Positions 9,681 to 19,158 of a stretch of DNA of 64,000 bases are shown one piece after another (position 1 is the stretch's first letter; each line of letters begins with the position of its first letter). The stretch is from DATAES01 sp963721305 (GTDB lineage: Bacteria; Actinomycetota; Acidimicrobiia; Acidimicrobiales; JACDCH01). The DNA is taken from assembly GCA_963721305.1 (NCBI GenBank), contig CAVRIR010000002.1:372001-436000 (forward strand). Direction: 5' to 3'. The notes beneath the pieces were generated by a model, which saw only the letters and a list, made by a program, of their open reading frames with translations, was not told the DNA's origin and did no database searches. The translations under genes and the position numbers were made by a program.

Positions 9681-11171
9681 TCAGCCGAGGGCGAACTGGG
9701 CCATGTCGCCGACGCGGGCGACCAGCTCGGGATAGAAGCCGACCACGACGACGACGATGGTGCAGAGGGCGAGCGCGCCCATGAGCGCGGGTGGGATGCG
9801 GATCGGTGTGCGGTCGTCGTCGGCCACGGGCTGCATCCACATCGCCTGCGCGACCCGCGCGTAGTAGAAGAGCGCGATCACCGAGTTGACGCCGACGATC
9901 ACCGCGAGCACGTAGCCGGCGCTGGTGCCGGCACCGGCGGTCGCCCGGAAGATCTCGAACTTCGCGAACCAGCCTGCGAGCGGCGGGATGCCCGCGAGCG
10001 CGAACAGGAAGATCGTCATCACGACGGTGAGACCGGGCGCGTACTCGAACAGGCCGTTGAACGATTCGAGCTCGGCCGATCGGGTCTTGCGAGCAACGGT
10101 GATGATGACGGCGAACGCGCCGAGGTTCATCGCCGCGTAGATGAGCAGGTACACGACGACGGCACTGAGCGAGTCCTGCCTCGTGCTGAGATCGCCTGCG
10201 ACCGCCAGCGGCGCAAGGATGTAGCCGGCCTGGGCAATCGACGAGTACGCGAACAGGCGGACCACGTTCGTCTGCCGGAGCGCGACGAGGTTCCCGACCG
10301 TCATGGTGAGGACGGCGAGGGCCCACATCATCGGTTCCCACACGTCGTGGCGCCCGAAGAACCCGACGAAGATCAAGGTGAGGATGGCGACGAAGCCGCC
10401 GGTCTTCGACGAGACCGACAGGAACGCGGTGATCGGCGTCGGCGCGCCTTCGTAGGTATCGGGCGCCCAGGTGTGGAACGGGACCGCCGAAACCTTGAAC
10501 GCGAAGCCCACGAGACAGAACACGATTCCGAGGGTGATGATCGGCGTGGTGTCCGCACCGTTCAGATGCGGCGCGAAGTCCGCGAGCACGGTCGTGCCGG
10601 TGACCCCGAAGATCAACGACATGCCGTACAGCATGATCGCGGTCGCGAACACACCCATCAGGTAGTACTTGAGGCCGGCTTCGTTGCTCTTCGGGTCGCG
10701 CTTGCGCCAGGTGGCGAGCATGTAGGCGGGGATCGACAGCGTCTCGAGTGCGATGAAGATCGAGATCAGGTCGCGGCTCGACGCCATCACGACCATGCCG
10801 AGCACGGACGTCAGCAACAGGAAGTAGTACTCGCCCTCGTAGTAGTCGCCCTCGGCGATGTAGTTGGTCGAGAGCAGCACGACGACGTAGCCCGCCACGA
10901 TGAACAGTGCTTTCATCGTGAGCGCGAAGTTGTCGACGACGTAACCCGGATTGCCCGACAGCACGAATCTGTCGGTGCCGTCGACGGCCAGCGTCAGGAT
11001 CGGGACCATCGCGGCGAGCAGGCCGATGCCGGCGATGGTGCCGAGCAGGGCACGGTTGCGTTCGGATGCGAGGTCGACCAGCAGCAGGACGACGAGCGTC
11101 GTTGCGAGGATGATCTCGGGCGCGAGCGCGTGGTAGTCCACGTGCGGCGCGGTGAAGCCGAGAGCGATCAC
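9681..11171 (-). CDS. nuoN: NADH-quinone oxidoreductase-type subunit N, set 1
   Basis: 496 residues from GTG at 11171, about 14 membrane helices, of the antiporter-like NuoL/M/N family that carries proton translocation in complex I. Helix-borne charged residues such as the lysine in YYLMGVF-adjacent segments and in GFAFKVSAVPFHTWAPD are conserved. It is the last nuo gene of the 11-gene set; the nuoM stop lies 4 nt upstream. The 56-nt structured repeat follows at once. Membrane-embedded, paired in the complex with NuoM and NuoL. Confidence 0.96.
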   Translation of the reverse strand: MIALGFTAPHVDYHALAPEIILATTLVVLLLVDLASERNRALLGTIAGIGLLAAMVPILTLAVDGTDRFVLSGNPGYVVDNFALTMKALFIVAGYVVVLLSTNYIAEGDYYEGEYYFLLLTSVLGMVVMASSRDLISIFIALETLSIPAYMLATWRKRDPKSNEAGLKYYLMGVFATAIMLYGMSLIFGVTGTTVLADFAPHLNGADTTPIITLGIVFCLVGFAFKVSAVPFHTWAPDTYEGAPTPITAFLSVSSKTGGFVAILTLIFVGFFGRHDVWEPMMWALAVLTMTVGNLVALRQTNVVRLFAYSSIAQAGYILAPLAVAGDLSTRQDSLSAVVVYLLIYAAMNLGAFAVIITVARKTRSAELESFNGLFEYAPGLTVVMTIFLFALAGIPPLAGWFAKFEIFRATAGAGTSAGYVLAVIVGVNSVIALFYYARVAQAMWMQPVADDDRTPIRIPPALMGALALCTIVVVVVGFYPELVARVGDMAQFALG

Positions 11172-11175
11172 CCGA

Positions 11176-12732
11176 TCACCTGGCCGCGGCGACGGCCGTC
11201 TGCACGCCGCTCAGCGCGCTCTGCACCGCCCCGTCGGTCACATGGAAGATGAAGTTCGGATAGAAGCCGATGGCGACGATCAACACGAGCAACGGGGTCC
11301 ACGCCAGCCACTCCGGGAGCTCGACGTCGTGGAAGTGCTCGCCCTCCCACTCCTCCTTCGGAACGCCGAAGGCCGTGCGCTGGAGCAACCACAGCAGATA
11401 GCCGGCTGCGAACACCGTGCCGAGCGCGCCGACGACGAGGTAGACGCGGAACAGTGGTTGCGACAGGCCCTGCGCGGGGCTGTAGGACGCCAGCAAGGCC
11501 GGGAACTCACCCCAGAACCCGGCCAATCCGGGTAGGCCGAGCGATGCCATCGCGCAGAAGCCCAGGATCCAACCCATGCGCGGCGCCTGCAGCAACAGGC
11601 CGCCGAGCCGCTTGATCTCCAGGGTGTGGAAGCGCTCCTTCACCGACCCGGCCAGGAAGAAGAGCATGCCGGTGATGAGGCCGTGGGCGACCATGCCCAT
11701 GACCGCGGCATTGAGCCCGAAGGTCGTGAGGGTCGCGATGCCGAGCATCACGAAGCCCATGTGCGCGACGGATGAGAACGCGATCAGACGTTTCATGTCG
11801 GTCTGCGCGAGACAGCAGAGTGCGCCGTAGATGATGCCGATGACGGCGAGCAGCGCGATCCACGGGGCCCACGAGTGGGCCGCATCCGGGAGGATCGGAA
11901 TCGCGACCCGGATGAAGCCGTATGTGCCGAGCTTCAGCAGGACCGCGGCGAGGATGACCGAACCCTGTGTCGGTGCCTGCGTGTGGGCATCGGGTAGCCA
12001 CGTGTGGAACGGGAAGATCGGCACCTTGATGCCGAACCCGATGAACATGCCGCCGAAGACCAGCAGCTGAGTCGTGTGCGCGATGCCCTGCGCGTTGTTC
12101 AGTTCGATCATCGAGAAGGAGTGCAGCGGCTGCCCACCTGGCCCCTTCGCGAGGAAGTACAGCGCGATGAAGCTGATGATCATCAACGCCGAACCGAACA
12201 GCGTGAACAGGAAGAACTTGATCGCCGCGTAGAGCCGTTGCTCACCACCCCAGACGCCGATCATGAAGTACATCGGCAGGAGCACGACTTCGAAGAAGAC
12301 GAAGAACAGGATGAGGTCCTGCGCGACGAACGTGCCGATCATCCCGGTCTCGAGGATGAGGATGAGGATGAGGAACGCCTTCGGATTCTTCGGATCGGGG
12401 AAGTGGTTCCACGAGTAGATGACGACCGACGGGACGATCAGGACGGTCAGGAGCAGCAACGGCAATGAGATGCCGTCGATCCCGACGATGTAACGGCTGT
12501 TGATCGCGTCGATCCAGCTGTGGTTGACGACGAACTGCAGCTTGCCGCTGTTGTCGTAGTCGAAGTAGCAGGCGACACCCACCATGACGGCGAAGACGAC
12601 CATCGACGTCAGGAGCGCGATCCACTTGTGGAGCTCTTCTTGCGCTCGTGGGATGACCATCATCACCGCGACGCCGACCAGCGGGATGAACACCGCCAGT
12701 GACAAGCCCCAGTGATCCAGGAAGTTCTCCAT
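11176..12732 (-). CDS. nuoM: NADH-quinone oxidoreductase-type subunit M, set 1
   Basis: 518 residues with about 14 membrane helices. Antiporter-like motifs include GIKVPIFPFHTWLPDAHTQA (conserved lysine, histidine and Asp-Ala-His) and a glutamate in LILETGMIG. It forms one of the three proton-pumping modules. The gene starts 12 nt after the nuoL stop. The C-terminal third ends in an alanine-rich tail. No odd features beyond normal family variation. Confidence 0.96.
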   Translation of the reverse strand: MENFLDHWGLSLAVFIPLVGVAVMMVIPRAQEELHKWIALLTSMVVFAVMVGVACYFDYDNSGKLQFVVNHSWIDAINSRYIVGIDGISLPLLLLTVLIVPSVVIYSWNHFPDPKNPKAFLILILILETGMIGTFVAQDLILFFVFFEVVLLPMYFMIGVWGGEQRLYAAIKFFLFTLFGSALMIISFIALYFLAKGPGGQPLHSFSMIELNNAQGIAHTTQLLVFGGMFIGFGIKVPIFPFHTWLPDAHTQAPTQGSVILAAVLLKLGTYGFIRVAIPILPDAAHSWAPWIALLAVIGIIYGALCCLAQTDMKRLIAFSSVAHMGFVMLGIATLTTFGLNAAVMGMVAHGLITGMLFFLAGSVKERFHTLEIKRLGGLLLQAPRMGWILGFCAMASLGLPGLAGFWGEFPALLASYSPAQGLSQPLFRVYLVVGALGTVFAAGYLLWLLQRTAFGVPKEEWEGEHFHDVELPEWLAWTPLLVLIVAIGFYPNFIFHVTDGAVQSALSGVQTAVAAAR

Positions 12733-12744
12733 GCTCCTGTTCCT

Positions 12745-14859
12745 TTAGAGGGTGAAGACGAGAATGCCGGCGAGGATCACGGCGCCGCCGAACAAGAGCG
12801 CGCCGTACTGCTGGACCTTGCCGCTCTGGAGACGCCGGAGCAGCTGTCCGGACTCCTCGGCTCCGAGGCCGGATCCGTTCACGACGCCGTCGACCACCTT
12901 CTGGTCGAGCGTGCCGTAGATGAAGTCGGCCGCTCCCCTGGAGCCGACGCCGACAGCGTTGACCACACCGTCGATCACGTTCTGGTTGATCCAGTAGGAA
13001 GCTCGGGCGATCGGGCCCTTGATGCCTCCGACGATGACGTCGGTGTAGAGGACGTCGAAGTAGTACTTGTTGGCGAGCACCGTGTACCCGGTCCGCGCCA
13101 CCCTGCTCTTCGCGGTCGCGCCGTGGAACGCGCCCCGGAACCAGTACAGGTAGCCGAGCAGGATGCCGAACAGTCCGACGAGCGTCGAGACGACGGCGAC
13201 GTACGGGTTGAAGGTGACCGCGGCGATGCTCGGGAAGTAGTCGCCCACGGGTTGCACGAAGTACTCGAACCGGGTGTTGATGCCGTCAGGACCCCACGGG
13301 AAGTTGGCGAGACCGGCCACGATCGCGAGTCCCGAGAGGATGTAGAGCGGGACGACGATGCGCGGTCCGCTCTCGTGCGGATGGTGATGCGGGTCGGCGG
13401 CGGCACCGCGGGGCTCGCCGAAGAAGGTGAGGTACACGCATCGGGTCATGTACGCGGCGGTCATCAGCGCGCCGATGATGCCGACGACCATGAACCACTC
13501 GTAGGCGTTGTGGAACCCGAGCTCGTGCCCACCGGCGAGGATCTCGTCCTTCGACCAGAAGCCGGCGAGTGGCGGGATGCCGATCAGCGCGACCGTGCAG
13601 ATCGCGAACGTCCAGAACGTCTTCGGCATGAAGCGCTTCAGGCCGCCCATGTCCTCCTTCATGTCGAAGCTGTGGACGGAGTGGGCGACCGACCCGGACC
13701 CGAGGAACAGTCCGGCCTTGAAGAACGCGTGGGTGAAGAGGTGGAACAGGGCCGCAGTCCATGCGCCCACGCCGAGCGCCATGACCATGTAGCCGAGCTG
13801 GCTGACCGTCGAGTACGCCAGCACCTTCTTGATGTCGGCCTGGACGAACGCGAGCCCGGCCCCGCCGATGACCGTGACGGCGCCGATGATGGCGAGCAGG
13901 TTGGGGTTGCCATCGCCGATCGACAAGCCATGGAAGAACACGGCGTACAGGCGCGCCACCATGAAGATGCCCGCGACGACCATCGTCGCGGCGTGGATGA
14001 GCGCCGACACCGGCGTCGGGCCGGCCATGGCATCGGGGAGCCAGGTGTGGAGGACGAACTGGCCCGACTTCGACATGACTGCAGCGGTGAGGCAGCAGGC
14101 CGCGACGAGCAGCAGCAGGTGGTCGATGCTGCCGTTGTTGGCGAGCGTGTTGATCTGGAGGATGTTGAAGCTGTTCGTCGCCCAGAACAGCGTGATCATG
14201 CCGACGAGGAGGCCCACGTCACCCACGCGGTTGGTGATGAAGGCCTTGAGCGCGGCGTCGGAGTTCGGTTTCTCCTCCCACCAGTGCCCGATGAGCGCGA
14301 ACGAGCACAGGCCGACCAGCTCCCAGCTGGTGATGAATTGAACGGTGTTCAAGCTCATGACCAGCATGAGCATCGAGGCGGTGAACAGCGACAGGAACGC
14401 GAAGTAGTGCGTGTACCTGCGATCACCGTGGACGTAGTCCGTGCTGTAGATGTGCACGAGCAACGAGATGATCGTGACGACGATGAGCATCATCACGCTG
14501 AGGCCGTCGACGAGCGTGCCGGCGGTGAACTTGACTCCGCCCGACTCGAACCACGTCTTCTCGGTGACCACGGGCTGCACCGGCGGATGGGCTTCTTCGA
14601 CTTCCGTCGACGCGGCCGACGGGCTGGCGCCGTTCGCCTCGGCCGCGGAGACCTGGGCGCTGACGGTCTTGCCGCCGGACGCATCGTTGACGCGAGCGAT
14701 CCACGAACCCGCGGACAGCAACGCGAACAGGAAGCAGAGGGCCACCGCGGCGATGCCGACCTCGGCGCCCCTGAACGGCATCCGCTTGCCGAAGAACAGG
14801 ATGGCCAGGAACGACGTCGCCATGATGGCCGGCATCAGCCAGACCCAATGGAGGATCAC
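12745..14859 (-). CDS. nuoL: NADH-quinone oxidoreductase-type subunit L, set 1
   Basis: 704 residues from GTG at 14859, chosen because it follows the nuoK stop by 4 nt and has GAGGGTGA upstream. NuoL-type features are the long membrane body with QFVLHTWLPDAMAGPTPVSA and a C-terminal amphipathic region with a last helix. Between helices 1 and 2 lies an Ala/Ser/Glu-rich loop of about 60 residues (near 50-110) that typical NuoL lacks. NuoL is the distal pump and its lateral helix braces the membrane arm. Confidence 0.95.
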   Translation of the reverse strand: MILHWVWLMPAIMATSFLAILFFGKRMPFRGAEVGIAAVALCFLFALLSAGSWIARVNDASGGKTVSAQVSAAEANGASPSAASTEVEEAHPPVQPVVTEKTWFESGGVKFTAGTLVDGLSVMMLIVVTIISLLVHIYSTDYVHGDRRYTHYFAFLSLFTASMLMLVMSLNTVQFITSWELVGLCSFALIGHWWEEKPNSDAALKAFITNRVGDVGLLVGMITLFWATNSFNILQINTLANNGSIDHLLLLVAACCLTAAVMSKSGQFVLHTWLPDAMAGPTPVSALIHAATMVVAGIFMVARLYAVFFHGLSIGDGNPNLLAIIGAVTVIGGAGLAFVQADIKKVLAYSTVSQLGYMVMALGVGAWTAALFHLFTHAFFKAGLFLGSGSVAHSVHSFDMKEDMGGLKRFMPKTFWTFAICTVALIGIPPLAGFWSKDEILAGGHELGFHNAYEWFMVVGIIGALMTAAYMTRCVYLTFFGEPRGAAADPHHHPHESGPRIVVPLYILSGLAIVAGLANFPWGPDGINTRFEYFVQPVGDYFPSIAAVTFNPYVAVVSTLVGLFGILLGYLYWFRGAFHGATAKSRVARTGYTVLANKYYFDVLYTDVIVGGIKGPIARASYWINQNVIDGVVNAVGVGSRGAADFIYGTLDQKVVDGVVNGSGLGAEESGQLLRRLQSGKVQQYGALLFGGAVILAGILVFTL

Positions 14860-14863
14860 GGCA

Positions 14864-15163
14864 TCACCCTCGCATCGCGTCGACCTGGTCGAGGTCGATC
14901 GAAGCTCTGTTGCGGTACAGCATGAGGACGATGGCGAGACCGACGCCGACCTCGGCTGCTGCAATGGTGATCACGAACAAGGCGAAGACCTGACCCACCA
15001 CGGTGTGGTGGATGGCGCCGAACGCCACGAAGTTGATGTTGACCGCGTTGAGAATCAACTCGATCGACATCAGCACCATCACGCCGTTTCGGCGGACGAG
15101 CACGCCGTACACACCGATGGAGAACAGCGCGGCGCCGAGGAGCAGGAATTCGTTCAGGAGCAC
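14864..15163 (-). CDS. nuoK: NADH-quinone oxidoreductase-type subunit K, set 1
   Basis: 99 residues with three membrane helices, the standard NuoK size. The second and third helices carry the conserved glutamates (SIELILNAVNINFVAFG and AAAEVGVGLAIVL) of the proton path near the quinone site. The gene starts 4 nt after the nuoJ stop and leads to nuoL with a 4-nt gap. Confidence 0.97.
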   Translation of the reverse strand: MLLNEFLLLGAALFSIGVYGVLVRRNGVMVLMSIELILNAVNINFVAFGAIHHTVVGQVFALFVITIAAAEVGVGLAIVLMLYRNRASIDLDQVDAMRG

Positions 15164-15167
15164 GGCC

Positions 15168-15677
15168 CTAGTCCTTTCGCGCCAGCACGATCGCGCCGAT
15201 GAGCGCAGCGAGTAGGAGCACCGACAGCACCTCGAACGGAATCAGGTAGTTCTGGAAAAGCGAGTCGCTGACATCCGCAGTGAGCTGTCGGGTGTCGTTG
15301 CCGATGTGGTCAGCACCGTAGGCGTCGATCAGTGTGTAGGCGAGCACACCGGCGATGGGCAGCGCCACGACAAGCCCCATCGGCCATTGCCGCCCGGTGA
15401 GGTGCGGATCATGGCCGATCGGCGCGCGGGTGAGCATGATGCCGAAGAGGAAGAGCACGACGACGGCGCCGATGTAGATGAGGATCTGCGTCACGCCGAC
15501 GAACTCGGCGCCGAGCAGCAGGAAGCTGCTGCCGACCCCGGCAAGCACCGCGACGAGCCACAGCGCGGCGTGAACCACGTTGTTCGTGGTCACGACCCGC
15601 AGCGCCCCGACGATCACGAACGCCGCGATGACGCCGAACGCGACGTGCTGCGCCACCATCGTCTCGCCCAGCACCAT
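15168..15677 (-). CDS. nuoJ: NADH-quinone oxidoreductase-type subunit J, set 1
   Basis: 169 residues from ATG at 15677, 2 nt after the nuoI stop; an upstream in-frame ATG lies inside nuoI and was not used. Five membrane helices are present. The third contains the glycine- and tyrosine-bearing QILIYIGAVVVLFLF segment whose pi-bulge couples quinone chemistry to proton pumping in the family. Confidence 0.96.
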   Translation of the reverse strand: MVLGETMVAQHVAFGVIAAFVIVGALRVVTTNNVVHAALWLVAVLAGVGSSFLLLGAEFVGVTQILIYIGAVVVLFLFGIMLTRAPIGHDPHLTGRQWPMGLVVALPIAGVLAYTLIDAYGADHIGNDTRQLTADVSDSLFQNYLIPFEVLSVLLLAALIGAIVLARKD

Positions 15678-15679
15678 CG

Positions 15680-16237
15680 CTACTTCGCGCCCTTCTTCGG
15701 CAACTTCTTGACCTTGACCTCGGCGCCGGCTTCGTACGGCTCGTACTCGGGGACGGCGTCCATCCACTCGCCGAGCCGGTCCTTGTCGTGGAGCAGTTCG
15801 GCGATGCGCGGCTCGGAGTACTCGTACTCAGGGCTCCAGAACAGCGCGTCGAACGGGCAGACCTCGACGCAGATCCCGCAGTACATGCACAGCGCGTAGT
15901 CGATGTCGAAGCGGTCGAGCGCGCTGACGGTTCGCTCCTTGCCGCCGGGACGCCGCGGCGGCGCCTTCTGCTTGTGTCCCTCGATGTAGATGCACCAGTC
16001 GGGACAGCTTCGGGCGCAGAGCATGCACACGGTGCAGTTCTCCTCGAGCAGCGCGATGACGCCGCGCGCTCGGGTTGCCGGCGCCTCTTTCTCGTGCGGG
16101 TACTGGACGGTCACCGCGCCCTTGCTCGGGTTCGGCTTGAGCTTCTTGATGCCCTCGTGCGGGAAGACGGTCTTCGTCATCTCCTTGAACGTGACACCGA
16201 CACCTTTGACCAGTCCGCGGCCCGGGATCTTCGGCAT
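15680..16237 (-). CDS. nuoI: NADH-quinone oxidoreductase-type subunit I (2x[4Fe-4S]), set 1
   Basis: 185 residues from ATG at 16237, which overlaps the nuoH stop by 1 nt (TGATG). Two ferredoxin motifs, CTVCMLCARSCPDWC and CMYCGICVEVCPFDA, hold clusters N6a and N6b that pass electrons to N2 in NuoB. The peripheral arm of this set ends here, since nuoE, nuoF and nuoG are absent. The C-terminal tail is lysine-rich (KVKVKKLPKKGAK). Confidence 0.96.
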   Translation of the reverse strand: MPKIPGRGLVKGVGVTFKEMTKTVFPHEGIKKLKPNPSKGAVTVQYPHEKEAPATRARGVIALLEENCTVCMLCARSCPDWCIYIEGHKQKAPPRRPGGKERTVSALDRFDIDYALCMYCGICVEVCPFDALFWSPEYEYSEPRIAELLHDKDRLGEWMDAVPEYEPYEAGAEVKVKKLPKKGAK

Positions 16238-17265
16238 CAGAACACCACCTTCAGGATGGCCGTCACGAAGATGTTGGCGAGCGACAGCGGGATGAGCACC
16301 GTCCACGCGAACCGCTGGAGCTGGTCCTCACGGAAGCGCGGGTAGGTGAAGCGGATGAAGAAGATCAGCCCACCGATCAACATGATCTTCGCGAACAGGA
16401 TCAGCGGCCCGAGCACGTTCATGTAGTTGGCCGAGGCGTCGAGGCCCGGGAAGTACCAGCCACCCAGGAACAGGGTCGCAGCGAGCGCTGCGAACGCGCC
16501 GGCCGACGCGAACTCGGCGATGAAGAAGAGCAGGAAGCGAACGCCGGAGTACTCGGTCATGTAACCGGCGACGAGCTCGGATTCGGCGATCGGCATGTCG
16601 AACGGTGTCTGCGTCAACTCGGCCTGCGCGGCGACCAGGAAGATGAACAATCCGATGAACTGCGTCAGGAAGTACGGGTTGCCGATGCCGCTCCATCCGA
16701 AGATGGAGCCACTCGCCTGCGCGCCGACGATGGCTTGCAGGTTCAACGTGCCGGCCTGGATCACCACGCCGACTACCGCGAGTACCAGTGGCAGCTCGTA
16801 GGCGATGAGCTGGCCGCCGGCACGCAGTCCGCCGAGCAACGAGTACTTGTTCGCCGACGCCCAGCCGGCGATGAGGATGCCGATGACGGAGATGGACGAC
16901 ACCGCGAGCGCGAAGAAGATCCCGACGTCGAGGTTGGCGAAGACCGCGTCCGGTCCGAACGGCACGACGAAGTACGTGAGGAGAACCGACGCCACGATGA
17001 TGTACGGCGCCAGCTTGAACAGCCGCTTGTCCGCCGCCTCGGGAACGATGTCTTCCTTCTGGATGAACTTGCCGACCTCGGCGAACAACTGCATCGATCC
17101 GTACGGACCCGCTTCCATGGGTCCGAGACGGCTCTGCATGAAGCTCACCATCTTGAACAGGAAGAGGTACACGAATGTGCCCGCGGGCAGGAGCACCGCG
17201 ACGAGCACGCCGATCACTCGGAGGATTGTCTGCTGCCAGTAGGCCAGCTCGACGGCAAACGTCAT
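16237..17265 (-). CDS. nuoH: NADH-quinone oxidoreductase-type subunit H, set 1
   Basis: 342 residues and eight or so membrane helices. Hallmarks are the loop around QSRLGPMEAGPYG, the quinone-site acid-rich segment TQTPFDMPIAESELVAGY, and the C-terminal FIRFTYPRFREDQL. NuoH forms the quinone entry chamber at the joint of both arms. The gene lies 10 nt after nuoD. Confidence 0.96.
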   Translation of the reverse strand: MTFAVELAYWQQTILRVIGVLVAVLLPAGTFVYLFLFKMVSFMQSRLGPMEAGPYGSMQLFAEVGKFIQKEDIVPEAADKRLFKLAPYIIVASVLLTYFVVPFGPDAVFANLDVGIFFALAVSSISVIGILIAGWASANKYSLLGGLRAGGQLIAYELPLVLAVVGVVIQAGTLNLQAIVGAQASGSIFGWSGIGNPYFLTQFIGLFIFLVAAQAELTQTPFDMPIAESELVAGYMTEYSGVRFLLFFIAEFASAGAFAALAATLFLGGWYFPGLDASANYMNVLGPLILFAKIMLIGGLIFFIRFTYPRFREDQLQRFAWTVLIPLSLANIFVTAILKVVF

Positions 17266-17275
17266 GCGCTCACCA

Positions 17276-18451
17276 TCACCGGTCGATGTCTCCGAGGATG
17301 AAGTAGAGGGTGCCGAGGATCGTGATGACGTCGGGAACGTAGACGCCCTTGAGGACCCACGGCAGGATGGAGATGTTGTTGAAGCTGGCCGTGCGGATCT
17401 TCACGCGGAACGGCCCGAGATCGCCCTTGCTCACGATGTAGTAGCCCATCTCGCCGAGCGGGTTCTCGGTGGCGACGTACGCCTCGCCCTCCGGCACCTT
17501 GATGATGCGCGGGACCTTGGCCATGATCGGGCCGCTCGGGATGCCGTCGACCAATTGGTCGACGAGCTTCGTCGCCTCGCGGGTCTCTTGCAGGCGGACC
17601 CAGTAACGGGCGAACGAGTCGCCGTCCGGGTGGGTCCACACCTTCCAGTCGAGCTGCTTGTACGGCAGCACCGACTGCGGGTCATCGCGGCGGAGGTCCC
17701 AGTCCACGCCGCTGGCGCGGATGTTGGCGCCGGAGAGTCCGTACGAGAGGCCGATCTCGGCGGGGATCACGCCGATGCCGCGCGTGCGCGCTTCGAAGAT
17801 CTCGTTGCCGACGAGCAGGTCCTCCATCTCGTCGCAGTAGTCGCGGAGGCGCTGCATCACGCGCTTGGTCTCGTCGATCCAACCCTTGGGGAGATCGTCC
17901 TTGAGGCCACCGATGCGGTCGAAGTTGGGATGGAATCGTCCGCCGGTCACGGCCTCGATCTGGTTGAGGACGTACTCGCGGTCACGGAACGCGTAGAACG
18001 CGGCGGTCAGCGCGCCGAGCTGCAGCCCCATCTCACCGAGGAACAGCCCGATGTTGGCGACACGGCCCATCTCGAAGAGCGCGGTGCGGATCCACTGCGC
18101 GCGGGGCGGTGCCTCGACCTCCATGAGCTGCTCGGCGGCGAGGATGAACGGCACCTCGTTGCAGAAGCTCGACAACCAGTCGATGCGGTTCACGAGCGTG
18201 TTGATCTGCGGGTACGTGCGGACCTCGACGAGCTTCTCGTACCCGCGGTGCATGTAGCCCATGACAGGGTCGGCGGCGATGACCTGCTCACCGTCGAGCC
18301 GCACGATGATGCGCAACGTGCCGTGCGTGGCCGGATGCTGCGGACCGATGTTGAGGGTCATGCCCTCGGTCTCGAGCTCGACGTTGACGCGCGCGTCGGC
18401 CGCCTGCGCGGCGATGTACTGCAGCTGCTGGCGCTCGGAGACCGCGGTCAT
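17276..18451 (-). CDS. nuoD: NADH-quinone oxidoreductase-type subunit D (49-kDa), set 1
   Basis: 391 residues; NIGPQHPATHG near residue 35-44 is the quinone-pocket signature, and the C terminus ends ILGDIDR as in the family. The segment MGYMHRGYEK carries Arg69 at the position homologous to NDUFS2 Arg85, the residue dimethylated by NDUFAF7. The second NuoD in this window has Thr there. The ATG overlaps the nuoC stop by 4 nt. It is not fused to nuoC. Confidence 0.97.
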   Translation of the reverse strand: MTAVSERQQLQYIAAQAADARVNVELETEGMTLNIGPQHPATHGTLRIIVRLDGEQVIAADPVMGYMHRGYEKLVEVRTYPQINTLVNRIDWLSSFCNEVPFILAAEQLMEVEAPPRAQWIRTALFEMGRVANIGLFLGEMGLQLGALTAAFYAFRDREYVLNQIEAVTGGRFHPNFDRIGGLKDDLPKGWIDETKRVMQRLRDYCDEMEDLLVGNEIFEARTRGIGVIPAEIGLSYGLSGANIRASGVDWDLRRDDPQSVLPYKQLDWKVWTHPDGDSFARYWVRLQETREATKLVDQLVDGIPSGPIMAKVPRIIKVPEGEAYVATENPLGEMGYYIVSKGDLGPFRVKIRTASFNNISILPWVLKGVYVPDVITILGTLYFILGDIDR

Positions 18452-19158
18452 CCCGCGTCACCTCCGTCGCCATCCGCGCTGGCCTCGTCGTCGCCTTCGC
18501 CTTCGGGCGCGCCGGGCATGGGCTCGACGTCGACGATGCCGGGCCACGGCTTGACCACTCGGGCGAGCAGCGGGAAGTCCTTGCGCAGCGGATGCCCTTC
18601 GAACTCCGTCGGAAGATAGATGTGCCGCAGTCCCGGGTGTCCCTCGAAGAGGATGCCGTACATCTCCCACGTCTCCCGCTCGTGCCAGTCGGCACCGGCG
18701 AAGACGTTGGACCACGACGTCATCGTCATCGTGTCGTCGGGGACGTCGGACTTGAGGGTGATGCCGGCGTGGCGCTGGCGGACGTCGGCAACGCGGGCGA
18801 GGAGCTGGAAGCGGGTGTCGCCGCCGGCGTAACCGGTCTCGAGCTCGTAGGGCTGGTTGAGCTTGTCGGCCAGGGGCGTGTCGACCTCGGCGTCCTCGTA
18901 ACGACCGAACGGCGAGGGCATCCAGTCGATGGCGGAGAGGAAGTCGAAGAAGGTGAGCGCGAGCCCGTGACGCGCGAACTCGGCGGTCGCGTGCCATGCA
19001 TCGGCGCTGACCCGGATCCAGAGATCGTTGCCCGGGCGCAGGTGACTGTCCACCAGCGCGTCGCCCAGCTCCTCTTCGAAGGCGGCGATCAGCCCGGAAC
19101 GCAGCTCGTCGCTCGCTACCGGCTCTTCCGTTGTCGGCTCGGCGTCAACCGACGACAA
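18448..19158 (-). CDS. nuoC: NADH-quinone oxidoreductase-type subunit C (30-kDa), set 1
   Basis: 236 residues from TTG at 19158, supported by AGGGAGA 7 nt upstream; it overlaps nuoB by 14 nt. The NuoC signature region reads ERETWEMYGILFEGHPGLRH followed by LRKDFPL. A variable acidic N terminus and an Asp/Gly-rich C-terminal tail (after VDVEPMPGAP) flank the core. NuoC is a structural subunit of the connecting module with NuoB, NuoD and NuoI. Confidence 0.94.
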   Translation of the reverse strand: MSSVDAEPTTEEPVASDELRSGLIAAFEEELGDALVDSHLRPGNDLWIRVSADAWHATAEFARHGLALTFFDFLSAIDWMPSPFGRYEDAEVDTPLADKLNQPYELETGYAGGDTRFQLLARVADVRQRHAGITLKSDVPDDTMTMTSWSNVFAGADWHERETWEMYGILFEGHPGLRHIYLPTEFEGHPLRKDFPLLARVVKPWPGIVDVEPMPGAPEGEGDDEASADGDGGDAG

